Below, one piece after another: positions 11,644-23,210 of a stretch of DNA of 64,000 nucleotides. The number at the start of each line of letters is the position of its first letter. The first letter of the stretch is position 1. The stretch spans positions 53,138,384 to 53,202,383 of the forward strand of contig NW_026262712.1 in the NCBI RefSeq assembly GCF_021869535.1, in the 5' to 3' direction. A model generated the notes under the pieces. That model did no database searches and was not told the origin of the DNA. It worked only from the letters and a program-made list of their open reading frames with translations. The translations under genes and the position numbers were made by a program. This DNA comes from Mytilus californianus (Eukaryota; Mollusca; Bivalvia; Mytilida; Mytilidae).

Positions 11644-11814
11644 ATTACTACAGTCTCTGCTTCTATTTCCTTACCTTTCTCAACTCTAAAAATGTTTGTA
11701 ATTATATCAGTTTAAATTGCTTGGTTCTATTCATTTTGGAGGGATGTAAAAGTATCCAGTCACGTTCAACTATTTAACCTCAGTCGAAATTTTATTATTA
11801 TATTTTTAACTGCT

Positions 11815-12400
11815 ATTTATTTGGGATGTTTAAATACGCAGCCTCTGTTGTAATTACTCTACCGTTGTCAAATTTGAAATATTTACAAACTTAGATCGGT
11901 CATTGCTGTTTATTTGGAATGTTTATTCACGCAATCGTTCTTGTAACATCGTAACTGTCGTCACCTTTTAAATTTTAGAATTGTGCCAGTTCATATCGCA
12001 CATTACTATTTTTATTTGAAGCATATCTTTGCAGTCTCTGTTGTAAATAGCTATATAACCTATTTCATGTTTAAAATTTTTAGAATTGTACAAGCGTCTA
12101 AACTATGATGTTCGGTTTAACTGTTTTATTGTATAAATTTCACGATTGTTATAGTTTAGTCAAAGTAGATTGATATGATTCATTTGACATCCATGATCAT
12201 AATCATACTGATGAAGGATATCTGTTATCCGAAATATTTATAAATGATTACATTTATATTTTTCTTTTTTTTGTTATTGGTGTTGTTTTGTACACTTTTC
12301 AGGCGTTTATATAATTTATTTATTGTGTACATGTATCGTTACTCATAACGATCCAGCGCCCTCGTGGGAAAGATCGTTGACTATTATTCAGACGTTTTAT
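11815..12400 (+). mobile_element. 3' tail of a Penelope-like element (solo copy)
   Basis: Shares ordered motifs with 56790-57098 plus 58050-58215: 'cgcagnctctgttgtaa' twice, 'gattgatatgattcat', 'ggatatctg.tatccgaaat', 'gtgtacatgtatcgttactc', 'gatccagcgccctcgt' and 'aagatcgttgact'. At 56.6 kb the same tail follows a GIY-YIG domain, which is why it is read as a Penelope-like 3' region. Confidence 0.6.
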
Positions 12401-12654
12401 ATATATATATATATAATATAAGTACATGTGTGTACGTCTAAACAAGTTACAACTCCATCCATTGGATCACCAGTGAAGGTGATACACTGCTGAAAACACA
12501 TATTATATTCATAATTACTCTAAATATCTGCACAACAATGCTAAATCTGCAGAAGCAAATTTTTATTGTTTCTGAAATTGATTGCAGATTAGCTAAATTA
12601 TCTATCGTAAACGATCGTAAAATGCAGTACGTCTAAACAAGTGACAACTCAACG

Positions 12655-13762
12655 ATAGATCCATCCATATTAGACCCCTCTACCAAGAAATTTGTTTTGC
12701 ATGCACACGTATAAAAATTGCTGTTTTTATCCAACGGAATCATAGGTTTGAACGTTGTTTTCAATTTAGACTTATTTATATATATATGTACATGCAAAAC
12801 AAATTTCTTGGTAGAGGGGTCTAAATACAGCACAAACAACATTTTCCAAAAGACTAAATGAGTGAAAAAGTATATTTTAACAAAACGCATTTGACTAGCA
12901 GGTCGAAAAACTGATGTTCTTAAACCCTGCTGACTGCCATTGGCGATTGCCAAATAAACGGATTACAAGATGTAACAAAATAGAACTTATTATTCATTTA
13001 TTACCAAACAGAAAACAATAAACTTGCGGAAAAGATGGTATACCGCAAACATGAGGTGCAAAAATGTGTACACCATATCCGGAATTCGACAATTAATGTC
13101 TCTTCAGTGATGTTAGGAATCGAAACGGTATTTGGAAGGCCATATAATTTACCTCAATTTAGGAAAGACTCTTAAATTTTGAAAGAGTCAAAATAGGATG
13201 AACGGATCATATAAACCCGAAGGCAAATATAATACAAGCCCAAACGAAAAAATATGAACAAGTCTAAATTGAAAACAACGTTCAAACCTATGATTGCGTT
13301 GGATAAAAACCGCAATTTTTATTCGTGTGCATGCAAAACAAATTTCTTGGTAGAGGGGTCTAAATTTTGCCTTCGGGTTTATATGATCCGTTCGTCCTAT
13401 TTTGACTCTTTCAAAATTTAAGAGGCTTTTCTGAATTGAGGTAAATTATATGGCCTTCCAAATACCGTTTCGATTCCTAACATCACTGAAGAGACATTAA
13501 TTGTCGAAATCCGGATATGGTGTACAAATTTTTGCACCTCATGTTTGCGGTATACCATCTTTTCCGCAAGTTTATTGTTTTCTGTTTGGTAATAAATTAA
13601 TAATAAGATCTATTTTGTTACATCTTGTGATCCGTTTATTTGGCAATTGCCAATGGCAGTCAGCAGGGTTTAAGAACATCAGTTGTTCGACCTGCTAGTC
13701 AAATGCGTTTTGTTAAAATATACTTTTTCACTCATTTAGTCTTTTGGAAAATGTTGTTTGTG

Positions 13763-13767
<5 letters not shown>
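12655..13767. mobile_element. Large inverted-repeat element
   Basis: Arms 12826-13227 and 13366-13767 (about 402 bp each) are inverse copies with few differences. The 138-bp spacer starts with unrelated sequence, then carries 'gtctaaattgaaaacaacg' through 'gtagaggggtctaaat', a module that also lies inverted at 12655-12778. A third partial copy is at 34445-34640. Paired long frames in the two arms are mirror images of the same DNA, not two genes. No transposase or RT was found. Confidence 0.75.

Positions 13768-13798
<31 letters not shown>
13767..13798. repeat. (AT)n microsatellite
   Basis: About 15 TA dinucleotides directly follow the right arm of the inverted-repeat element. Confidence 0.9.
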
Positions 13799-13801
<3 letters not shown>

Positions 13802-14164
13802 CTTGCATATGATAAATATGTATACGAAATTGTGTTTTATGAAACCAATGCGTAGGCAGAACTCCGTGATATGCCCAAGGTCAGCAACTGAAAGCATTCA
13901 TTAAGAAATGCATCTAGTTTGACCATATCGTCGTCCTTTTTAAATTGTCCGCGTGATAGTAACCATTTCCAAATATGAGCGTTTAAAAACTGAGATCATG
14001 TTCTTGAAAATGTTTTTATGTACAACAATAGGTGAGAAATGACTACTCTTAATGAATTAGCACTGATGCACGTGTATTATATATTTACACTAATACATGT
14101 ACCTTGATATGATAGTTTACACCGTTTTCGGGCATCATGATAATGTGATATGATCAGAATATAA

Positions 14165-14460
14165 ATATAAAAAAGAAGATGTGGTATGATTGCCAATGAG
14201 ACAACTCTCCACAAGAGACCAAATGACACAGAAATTAACAACTATAGGTCACCGTACGACCTTCAACAATGAGTAAAGCCCATACCGCACAGTCAGCTAT
14301 AAAATGCCCCGAAATGACAATCTAAAGCAATTCAAACGAGAAAACTAACGGCCTAATTTATGTACAAAAAATGAACGAAAAACAAATATGTAACTCATAA
14401 ACAAACGACAACCACTGAATTACAGGCTCCTGACTTTGGACAGGCACATACATACAGACC
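14165..14460 (+). repeat. Repeat A, near full-length
   Basis: Carries every landmark: 'gaagatgtggtatgattgcc', 'gaccttcaacaatgag', 'cccataccgcacagtcagc', 'acaaccactgaattacaggc' and 'tcctgactttggacaggc'. Confidence 0.8.
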
Positions 14461-14745
14461 CTGCTTTGTACTGATCTGACACACTCAACCTGACTCTTAA
14501 CGTGCTTTTCACAAGGAAACAGTCCACAGGTAGACATGTCAGCCTACGCGGACACATTCTTTATTCTGACTTCGAGTCGACCACTCAAAGTTCGAACTCC
14601 GAAAATCCCGCGTACCTAGCGTAGAAGCAGCAAATACGTTTTTCCAAGTCTAATGGTTTGAACCGGTTGGGGCTCGAACCCACAACTTCCCGCAATCGAG
14701 GTAAGCACGCTACAAAAAGACCACGAGGTGGTCAAAGAAAAATAA
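14461..14745 (-). mobile_element. tRNA-derived SINE, reverse strand
   Basis: On the minus strand the head begins 'gaccacctcgtggtc' and carries a good RNA polymerase III B box, 'gggttcgagcccc'. The body 'ctgtggactgtttccttgtg' is shared with 33210-32905. The A box is weak. SINE status is inferred from the B box, the repeated body and the two copies. Confidence 0.65.
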
Positions 14746-15104
14746 AATTAGAATCAATTTTGTAAACCATGTGTTCCATTTGTTTTGTTACTACCTATAA
14801 TGACCTTAATATCAACTAAGAAAAATGAAATATTTTGAAAGTTCCTTTTAGTGACAACCCCTGAAAAACTTCTAGATCCGCCGCTGTTGCTCCATACAAG
14901 CATTTGACAAAAACAAAATAAGGAACGGGATAGAACTTTACTTCTGTTTTCCTAACGTTTGCATGAAATTATTTTATTTAATATGTTATCGAGCATTCCT
15001 TCTATAACATGATATAATAAGCAAGCTGTGTATTGACACGGGGTTCTCTTCCTATATAAAGGTGTACACAGATGTGCCGCTGGTATGGGTAACTTTTTAA
15101 CTCA

Positions 15105-16055
15105 CCTGGCCCAAAGGGCCAAGTGAGCTTTTCTCATCACTTGGCGTCTGTCGTCCGTCGTCGTCCGTTAACTTTTACAAAAATATTCTCCTCAAGACTA
15201 CTGGGCCAAATTTAACCAAACTAGGCCACAATCATCATTGGGGTATCTAGTTTAAAAAATGTGTCTGATGACCCCGCTCGCCAAAAAAGATGGCCGACAT
15301 GGCTATAATTAGAACACAGGGGTCAAATGTAAGTGTTGTCTATCATTTTGAAAACCGTTACAAACAGAGAAAATCTGACATGGGCTTAAATGTTCAGAAT
15401 TTTGAGTTCTACCAATTGTCAATTTACGTCAAAGCTGTCAGGGGACTTCTTATAGGAGTAATTGCCCTTAAATGACAAATTTACCATTTTTTTTAAATTT
15501 TTGTCTACTAGTATTATCTGGAAAACTAAAATAGATACTGAGGAACTTTAAAATGCAAAAATGATCAGCAAGACAAGATCTACATATAGGTCTGATGGTC
15601 GAAATCGCCAGATGACTCCTTATTAGAGTTATTGCCCTTTGGTGTCGATTTTTTTCATTTTTTTTTTGCGTTTTTGCCTTAGAAACTTAAATAAGCAAAA
15701 ATAATCAACAAGACAAGATCTACAATTAAAAAACAAATAGAGGAAATCGTCTGACGACGCCTTATTGGAGTTATTGCCCTTAAATGACTATTTTTACCAA
15801 TTTTTTGCGTTTTGCCTTATATGATAAAAATTAAAATAGATGAATAGAAACTTTAAAAGGCAAAAGTAATCAGCAAGGCAAGATCAACAAACAAGTCAAA
15901 TTTAGTTAGTCACTGTAGACTGTCACTCTTTATAGGAAATGAGGATTTCTTTAACCTCTTTTGTGTTTTGAGCAAAAACTAAAGAAGGTTGAGAGAAACT
16001 AAACAGACAAAACAATCAGCAATACCAGATCAACAAAAAAGAGATTTTTGTCATG
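15105..16055 (+). mobile_element. Repeat C copy ('agctcacctg' family), 3'-truncated
   Basis: Starts with the inverted-repeat hairpin 'ctcacctggccc aaa gggccaagtgag' and a short (GTC)n-type stretch. It continues with 'ctgggccaaatttaaccaaa', 'gatggccgacatggct' and repeated 'gagttattgccctt'. The usual 'ggtgagcgacacaggctc' end is absent. Confidence 0.75.
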
Positions 16056-16307
16056 AATTCTACTCTCGTCTAAAATGTTGAAAGGTTTGAATTTATTTGT
16101 CGAATATTTTTAATGGTTTGTGATTCGTTAAAACTTGATCACATGTTCATTTGTATTTACTCAGTTTGCACTCCAATACTGTTGTTTAGCTTTTCGTAGG
16201 TCAAAAACAGCATATTGCACAGGGCATACAGCATGTTACTAAAAATACATTCTAGAAATCCCCAATTTTAAATTGTTCATGCAATAGTTGTTGATAATAA
16301 TAATATA

Positions 16308-16442
16308 ACAATTGTAGCCTTTGGTTGAGGTCAATACAATGTTATATCGACCTAGAGAAGCAAAACGACCTCGGACGTCGTCCATATGCTTCTCTTATGT
16401 CGATATAACCTCGTATCGACCTTATACAAAGGCTATGATTGT
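16308..16442. mobile_element. 135-bp fold-back MITE
   Basis: 'acaattgtagcctttg' at the left and its near inverse 'caaaggctatgattgt' at the right. Inner arm segments 'gttatatcgac' and 'agaagca' are also inverted. Confidence 0.65.
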
Positions 16443-17265
16443 ATAGTATCTTTTCCTCCGTGATGTATCTGGCAATATATTTTCCTCGATGAAGTATCTA
16501 ACAATATATTTTTTCTCAATGAGATATCTAACAATATCATTTCCTCGGTGAAATATCTGCAATATCTTTTCCTCAATGAGATATCTTAAAAAATATATTT
16601 TTTCAATGAGATATCTGATTATATCTTTTCCTCGGTGAAGGATCTGGAAATATATTTCACTCCATGAGATATCTGACGAATATCTTTTCCTCGGTGAAGA
16701 ATCTTGCAATATATTTTCCTCCATGATCTATCTAACAATAAATTTTCCTTAGTGAAGTTTCTGTTTATATCTTTACCTCCATGAGATATCTGAAAATATA
16801 TTTGTCTCAATGAGATATCTGATAATATCTTTTCCTCGGTGAAGTATTTGGTAATATCTTTTCCTCCATATTATATCTGACAATATATTTTTTTCAATGA
16901 GATATCTGACAATATCTTTTCCTCGGTGAAGTATTAAGCAATATATTTTCCTCCATGAGATATTTGGCAATATCGTTTCCTCCATGTGATATCTGACAAT
17001 ATCTTTTCCTCCGTGAAGTATCTGGTAATATCTTTTCCTCCATGAGATATCTGACAACACATTTTTCTCAAAAAGATATTTGACAAACATCTTTTCTCCT
17101 GTGAAATATTTGACAATTTTTTTCCATCAGAGAGATATCTGACAAGAAATCGTTTTCAAACAGATATCTGACAAGAATTTTTTCTCAAACAGATATCTGA
17201 CAATATCTTTTCCTCAATGAGATATCTGAAAATATATTTTTCTCAATGAGATATCTGATTATACA
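16443..17265. repeat. 32-bp minisatellite (GATATCTGACAATAT type)
   Basis: About 25 degenerate units carry 'gatatctgacaatatctttt' followed by 'cctc.gtga'. Long minus-strand frames here (rich in the phrase HRGKDI) come from the repeat and should not be read as a gene. A related array in the opposite sense lies at 21497-21735. Confidence 0.85.
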
Positions 17266-17266
17266 T

Positions 17267-17284
17267 GTGTGTGTGTGTGTGTGC
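17267..17284. repeat. (TG)n microsatellite
   Basis: Eight TG dinucleotides at the end of the minisatellite. Confidence 0.8.
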
Positions 17285-17320
17285 GCAAGTTGGAAATTTG
17301 TACAAATTATAATATGTAAA

Positions 17321-18245
17321 TAAAATTGAGAATGGAAATGGGGAATATGTCAAAGAGACAACAACCCGACCAAAGATCAGACAACAGCCGAAGGCCACCA
17401 ATGGGTCTTCAATGCAGCGAGAAAATCCCGCACCCGGAGGTGGTCATCAGCTGGCCCCTAACTAAAGTTGTGTGCTAGTTCAGTGAAAATGGACGTCACA
17501 CTAAACTCCAAAACATATAAATGAACTAAAATTAAAAAACACACTAGACTAACAAAGGCCAGAGGCTCCTGGCTTGGAACAGGCGCAAAAAATGCGGCGG
17601 GGTTAAACATGTTTTGTGAGATCTCAACCCTCCCCCTATACATCTAGCCAATGTAGAATAATGAAACACATAGCAATATGCACAGTAAAACTCAGTTTAA
17701 AAGAAGTCCGAGTCCGATGTCAGAATAGGTAACAAAAGAAACAAAGCAATATGACAATGATACATAAATGAAGAAAGGACTACTAGCAGTTACTGACATG
17801 CCAGCTCCAGACCTCAATTAAACTGATTGAAAGATTATGTCTTCATCATATGAAAATCAAGTACAATCCCTCCCGTTAGCGGTTTAGTATCATACCATCA
17901 TAAAACATATGAGAAGAACATAACCCGTATCATGCCAACAACTGGTTTTAGAATAAATGTGTTTATTTCCGATGCAAAGACCCTATGAGTGAATCAATAT
18001 TAATACCAAAATATGCAATCCTTAATGACTTGACAACAGTATCGTAACTATATCCTTTCCGAATAAGTCTGTTTAAAGGTTTGGTTAGCTTTTGAGGTGA
18101 ATTCCGACATTTTTGTGCTTTGTAAAGAATATTACCATAAAATATTGGATGTGAAATACCTGAACGTATAAGATGTCTGCATCATGTTGATTTATATTTA
18201 CGAATGATGTCCTTGTATTGTAATAGAAAAATGCAGTTTATTTTA
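17321..18245 (-). mobile_element. 3' end of a Penelope-like retroelement with RT C-terminus
   Basis: The minus strand reads QYKDIIRKYKST, an in-frame TGA, then CRHLIRSGISHPIFYGNILY, KAQKC, and later NRLIRKGYSYDTVVKSLRIA, ending DSLIGSLHRK and stop. The GISHPIFYG block and the LIRKGY block are typical of the thumb end of bivalve Penelope-type reverse transcriptases. About 660 bp of 3' untranslated sequence follows and matches 3850-4490 inverted. The protein ends without a GIY-YIG nuclease domain. The copy is 5'-truncated and carries one nonsense codon. Confidence 0.7.
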
Positions 18246-19260
18246 TTTCGTATAGTTTATTAGTTAATGTATGTAAGTTCTACTCTGTAAACTATTTTAT
18301 ACAAAATTATTGTTTAACTGTTCTATACATTTTCAAAGCGTAGGATATTTCAAACATGTCAAATAAATACTTTAACAAACTATTGAACGTATCTGTGCAA
18401 TGAAACTTCAGCTGTGGCCAAATGGACCTTTGATTATATGTCCAGCAAAGTTAATAAAACATCTTAAAAGTTCAGACAACGGTCAACTCACATCAGCAGC
18501 TTTATTGGTGTTAAGCTATAAAGCACACACTAGTTCCATAATTACTTTTGATTAAGATCCGGATTAATATTTATAATGTTATTTTATACTATGTTATATG
18601 GATTTACGTTGTAATTGTTTTATATTATAATTAGGGAAATGGTAATAAATATATTCGAAACATAAATTGGCAATTTTAGAATAAGAAATTGAAGAGATGA
18701 AAGAAAAACCAGTTTTATGTGACGTGTAATTTCGACATAATCTTAGACCATAACTATATTTGACCATTCTAAATTTTATTGATAACTCATAAATCATCAA
18801 TTCTTTTGTTTGTTATAGTCAGTTAAGGGTTACTAAAACATTCAAAACTTAGTATATAAACTGATCAAGCCGCTATACAATTAATAGCGAGTTTCTTGAT
18901 ATTTTAGGTGAGTCTCTTGGTTTTGAAAATAATTTAGATTTAAAATTATTTTTCTTTTAATTTAATTTTGAAAAATAAATAAAGTTTATAAGTAACTAAT
19001 ATTTTAATTCAGAGGTTTATTTTAACAGTAATTATCATTGTTATTATTTGGTATTTAACTTGAATTGTTTGTAGTATTTTTATCATTATTTTCAACTTAT
19101 TGTGACTTCAAAATGTGTACTTTGAAATTATATTGTAATTATTTCAATGTTTTCTTTATTAAATTAATAGCGAGTTTCTTGATATTTTAGTTTGGTTTTC
19201 TTTCCCGTTGCTGTTTCCGGCCTCCTACCGTGAGCCTCCCCCTAGATTGTGCCACAGTGC
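18246..19260. other. AT-rich DNA with a 28-bp direct repeat
   Basis: No gene recognised. 18880-18907 and 19163-19190 are identical ('attaatagcgagtttcttga' then 'tattttag') and bracket 255 bp of very AT-rich sequence. Confidence 0.5.
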
Positions 19261-19261
19261 T

Positions 19262-20925
19262 TTACAATCGTTGGGTTATAAAAACATCTAAAATACCATC
19301 ACAATACTTGTACCGATGATACAATTTAGTAAATGTTTTGACTAGTTTGTGATATCGAAAACCCTGGTGTAATAATTTTTCAGTAATACAGAGATTTCTT
19401 TCGTTGAAATCAAATACGTTGTTACATACACGAGCGAATCGAACAAGTTGAGATATATAAACACCATAAGATGGCGACAAGGGAACGTCACCATCTAAAA
19501 ATGGATAATTAACAATAAAAAAAAATGAAAAATCATATCTTTTATCATAAATTTTGGTATTAAGCTTCCCGTTAAAGATAAAGATATCAAGATACAGGAA
19601 AGGGCAGTGTTCATTGTTAGTATTAGCTTTATATAAATTAAGTTCGGCAGGATAAATCTCTTTAGTGTACATACTGAAGTCGTCATTATTGGGAGCCAAT
19701 AGATCATCTAAATATCTAATATAAAAGTGTTATTAAATTTTTGAATCAGATGTTGTTTTGATGGGTCTTTGCTGATTTTAGTCATAAATTGTAACTCATA
19801 ACAATACAGAAACAGGTCCGCAATAAGTGGTGCACAGTTAGTCCCCATGGGAATTCCGACAACCTGACGATATACGGAATCTCCATAGCGAACAAAAATG
19901 TTATCTAGTAAAAATTCAAGGGCAGTTATAGTATCAAAGCAGGTCCAATTGACATAGTTCTTTTGTTTGTTGTTACTAAAAAATGACCTAAAAGAGTTTG
20001 AACATATATAATCGCATTCAGACTTTTTAAATGCCCATTTAATCAGGTGTGTGAATTTTTTCTTACTAAGATTATGAGGCAACGTGGTATATAGGGTAGA
20101 AAAATCAAAACTTTGAACAGATTCGAAATCACCAATATAAGCATGCAATTTATCAAGTACTTCCAACGAATTTTTGACACTCCAAAAGTAATTAATTCCA
20201 CTATTTTCAAAGGCCTTATTTGAACAATTTATTACCAGGTTTTTGATTGTACCAAGTGTACTAGTAAGTAGAATAGATAGTTTAGTAGTGGAACAATGGC
20301 TTGAAGACGAAATATATCTATATTTGTATGGAGTTTTATGCAGCTTCGGAAGCCAGTACATAGTTGGAACTTTCATTGTATTTGGTTCTGCTTGTAAAGA
20401 GGTAGCTAAAAGTTTATGTTTGTTACAGATGTCATTTTCCGAAAATGGAGTCAGTTGGAATGTTGGTGAATGCGTGATTTCCTTTTGTAGAACATCAATG
20501 TAAAATTTACGTCAAACAATAATGATATTGTTGGCAGCCTTATCAGCCGGGACCAAAATATATTCCTTGACGAGTATTTTTAGCTTATGTTTGATACGGG
20601 AAATTGGGCTATCATGGTTGTTGTTAGGAGTAAAATTATCTTTAAAATGTTGAATATGTATATCAACTATGTTCATTACCGACTTAAAAAAAGAATCTAA
20701 TGATTTCTTGTCAGCTTTTTCTCGTTTTATCCATTTAGAGCAGTAAGTGCGGAGTGAGTCGTGGATGATGTTACGACACTCATTCCAATTAATAATTGAC
20801 GGGGGACGATATTTAGGTCCTTTACTGAGGAATGATTTCAACTCTCGGTCACGAACGATGTTAAGGTCTCCTGTTATAACATGGGAACTGGGGCCATAAA
20901 TGTATTCGGATTTACTGCAATTTCA
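19262..20925 (-). pseudogene. Penelope-like element reverse transcriptase, decayed
   Basis: Read on the minus strand, a reverse transcriptase runs from about 20925 to 19262. The N-terminal part has GPSSHVITGDLNIV and KGPKYRPP; the fingers have WLPKLHK. Motif A is FDFSTLYTTLP, motif B is GIPMGTNCAPLIADLFL and motif C is RYLDDLL (YxDD type). It copied the element's RNA into DNA. The copy is dead: an in-frame TGA at 20514-20512 follows NNIIIV, and a frameshift near 19719-19735 falls just before RYLDDLL. Motif order and the KLHK block fit Penelope-like elements better than LINEs. No GIY-YIG domain was found within about 1 kb downstream, and the frame ends CDGILDVFITQRL. The retroelement 3' end at 18245-17321 has the same strand and order, but 1 kb of unrelated DNA separates them; whether they were one insertion is unresolved. 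Confidence 0.85.
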
Positions 20926-21009
20926 TGAGGTAGGTGTATTGTCACTGATATTAAAGAATTTTTGTACAAGTTATCATTATTTTAACATCCGTCTTTTTTT
21001 CCACCAGGT

Positions 21010-21105
21010 GATGCAGAGATGTGGTATGAGTGCCAATGAGACAACTCTCCAGCCAAGTCAAAATTTATAAAAGTAAACCATTATAGGTCAAAGTACGGTC
21101 TTCAG
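21010..21105 (+). repeat. Truncated repeat A copy
   Basis: First ~95 bases of the family ('gagatgtggtatgagtgcc' to 'aaagtacggtcttca'). Confidence 0.75.
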
Positions 21106-21496
21106 TTTATTTTCAATAATTCAGCGATTTTTTTCTCATAAATTTACATACATTAAGAACTGTCTTCTTTGGCATATAACTGCAAATAAGAACACCAGAT
21201 TGTTTGTTTTCTATAAATATACTTTTGCTCATAAAAACCAGATTCTAGTACCCCAATTTAACTTATGTATGTATACAAATTTTGTATCAGCACTATGTAT
21301 TGTGTATGAGGATAAAAGATGTAGTCGTTCAAATGTGACAGCGATAAGCTTAACCAATAACGGCGTGCTTGTTGCATGAAATTATATGAGGTTCGCTAAT
21401 AACTGATAATCTGTACAAACATTGTGGGCGAAAAATAATTTATACAACTTGTACACAACATTTATTTGTCAAGACAACAACAAGTATTGAGGAAAA
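21106..21496. other. No gene recognised
   Basis: AT-rich spacer with no assignable feature. Confidence 0.4.
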
Positions 21497-21735
21497 GACA
21501 TTGTCAGATATCTCACTGAGAAAAATAGTTTGTCAGATATCTCACTGAGAGAAATAGTTTGTCAGTTATCTCACTGAGAAAAATAGTTTGTCAGATATCT
21601 CACTGAGAGAAATAGTTTGTCAGTTATCTCACCGAGAGAAATAGTTTGTCAGTTATCTCACCGAGAGAAATAGTTTGTCAGTTATCTCACCGAGGAAAAG
21701 ACATTGCCAGATATTTCACGGGGGAAAAGATATAT
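21497..21735. repeat. 32-bp minisatellite, opposite sense to 16443-17265
   Basis: About seven units of 'gtcagatatctcactgagag' plus 'aaatagttt'. The reverse complement matches the unit of the larger array 5 kb to the left. Units here are more alike than those in the larger array. Confidence 0.85.
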
Positions 21736-22096
21736 ACATATCGACAAGACATTTAAATTAGAATGAATCAATAATTGTATAGATATTTATTTATTTTCTC
21801 CATAAAATCTTAATATGTTTGCTGTATAAAAAATTTGTAAGTTGAAAATACATTAAATTTTGATTAAATAAAAAATACAAAAAGCTAATAGATTAAATTT
21901 CCGGTCAAATCCATGGTGTCTGTCATTTACATGTTGATATCATCTACTAGTACAACCATGGAACAGTGGGAACACGCAATGGTTTCTTCTGAAATACAAT
22001 ATAGTAAATAAAAACAAAAATGATCAATAACAAACAATACTACTCATATGAAATATAATCTAACAGTAAATAGATGTGAAAAAGCTAGTTTTCAGT

Positions 22097-22282
22097 TTAC
22101 GCTGTATAGTTTAGCGAAGCGGGTGTGATTTGACCGTTAAGTCCGTTTAACTTTGAACATTCGTGGGTCCGATGGCACAATCGTTCATAGGTTGCGACTA
22201 GAAATACAACGTTTTTGTTGCCATCTATATTTAACTCAGTAAGACCGTGTTGCTGATGATACGAAGTGCAAAACGGACGCAT
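22097..22282 (-). CDS. Unrecognised 61-residue open frame
   Basis: An open frame less AT-biased than its surroundings starts MRPFCTSYHQQHGLTEL and ends with stop at 22097. No family motif, signal peptide or splice partner is recognised. It could be a fragment of an old gene or repeat, or chance. Confidence 0.2.
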   Translation of the reverse strand: MRPFCTSYHQQHGLTELNIDGNKNVVFLVATYERLCHRTHECSKLNGLNGQITPASLNYTA

Positions 22283-22949
22283 GAATGGAAAAAAACACGC
22301 TGATCAACTTAATTTATATCCGCGTCAAAAAACTTAAAACTATACCAGCGTAATCTGTATACATCTTGCAATCAGAATAAATGTTTGAAATTGACCGACA
22401 AAATAAAACTGCATGTACCATGTGCATTAACAAAAAAATTAAGTTTTATTTTTGCTAAGAATTTCACAAAATCCGGTGTTTTGGGCCGTCTTAAACTTGC
22501 ATGCAGTGAGGTGAGAGTTTTTGTTTTTTGTTTTTGCTCCGTGTTTAAGGCCTCATTATGACTTTGAGATGAAGGCCAGCAATAGAAGCGCGGTTTCTGT
22601 GCTTTTAGTGTGTTTTTGCTGTGCATGTTCTGATTTTGTGTCATGCATGGATACCCCATATCCTTTGTTTTTCTATTATATATACATGTATATATCAATA
22701 TACTTTGTCTTAGCCCTTTGTAACCATGGTCGGGTTATCCAATGGAGAATGTCTGTCGTAAATTTGAGTTGTTACATGTTTAGTATACATCTATATGTCT
22801 GTCGAAATGGCTTAGTCCACGTTTTGCTTTAAAATTATACATTTTATTCAAAATAACCTTCAAAATATCAGGAAATAGCTTTCTTGTTTGTTGTAAGTCA
22901 TTTATGAAACAACTGTATAAAATGGGTAGACTTATTGAACTAATCGAAA
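22283..22949. other. No gene recognised
   Basis: Contains a Met followed by a hydrophobic, Cys-rich stretch on the plus strand near 22572 (see rejected items), but nothing that can be supported as an exon. Confidence 0.4.
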
Positions 22950-23210
22950 GGCGAAAGATTTCAAAGGATATTCATATTCATAAGTCGAAAATAAACTGAC
23001 AACGCCATGTCAAAAAAACTAGAAAGACCAAAAGACAAACAACAGCGTACAGAACAACACACAGACAACTATAGCCTGAGCAACACGAACCCAAACAAAA
23101 ACTGGAGTTGATCTCATGTGATCCGGAAAGGTAAGCAGATCCTGCTCCACTAGTTGCACCTGTCATGTTGCTCATGTGTGATAAGTGCAATTCGGTATGG
23201 CATATTCGAG
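22950..23210 (+). repeat. Mussel dispersed repeat B
   Basis: Has 'ggcgaaagatttcaaagg', 'gtcgaaaataaactgacaac', 'gccatg' and 'gagcaacacgaaccc', in the same order as 63695-63845. Confidence 0.75.

Noticed and set aside
12633-13855. A pair of frames beginning MAIANGSQQGLRTSV on opposite strands
   Set aside because: They are the two arms of the same inverted repeat; no domain is recognisable.
14640-14745. Possible tRNA gene (good B box on the minus strand)
   Set aside because: No cloverleaf can be drawn, the A box is weak and the sequence continues into a SINE body shared with another locus.
16422-17116. Minus-strand frames of 60-105 residues rich in HRGKDI and RYLIE
   Set aside because: They are translations of the minisatellite; overlapping frames all stay open because the unit lacks stops on that strand.
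16443-17265. Regular ~32-bp repeats resembling a CRISPR array
   Set aside because: The whole unit repeats with no unique spacers, units are degenerate, and the genome is animal. It is a minisatellite.
22572-22830. Met followed by a hydrophobic Cys-rich stretch (MKASNRSAVSVLLVCFCCAC), possible signal peptide
   Set aside because: No splice donor in frame, the frame decays into AT repeats, and no partner exon was found. Chance cannot be excluded.
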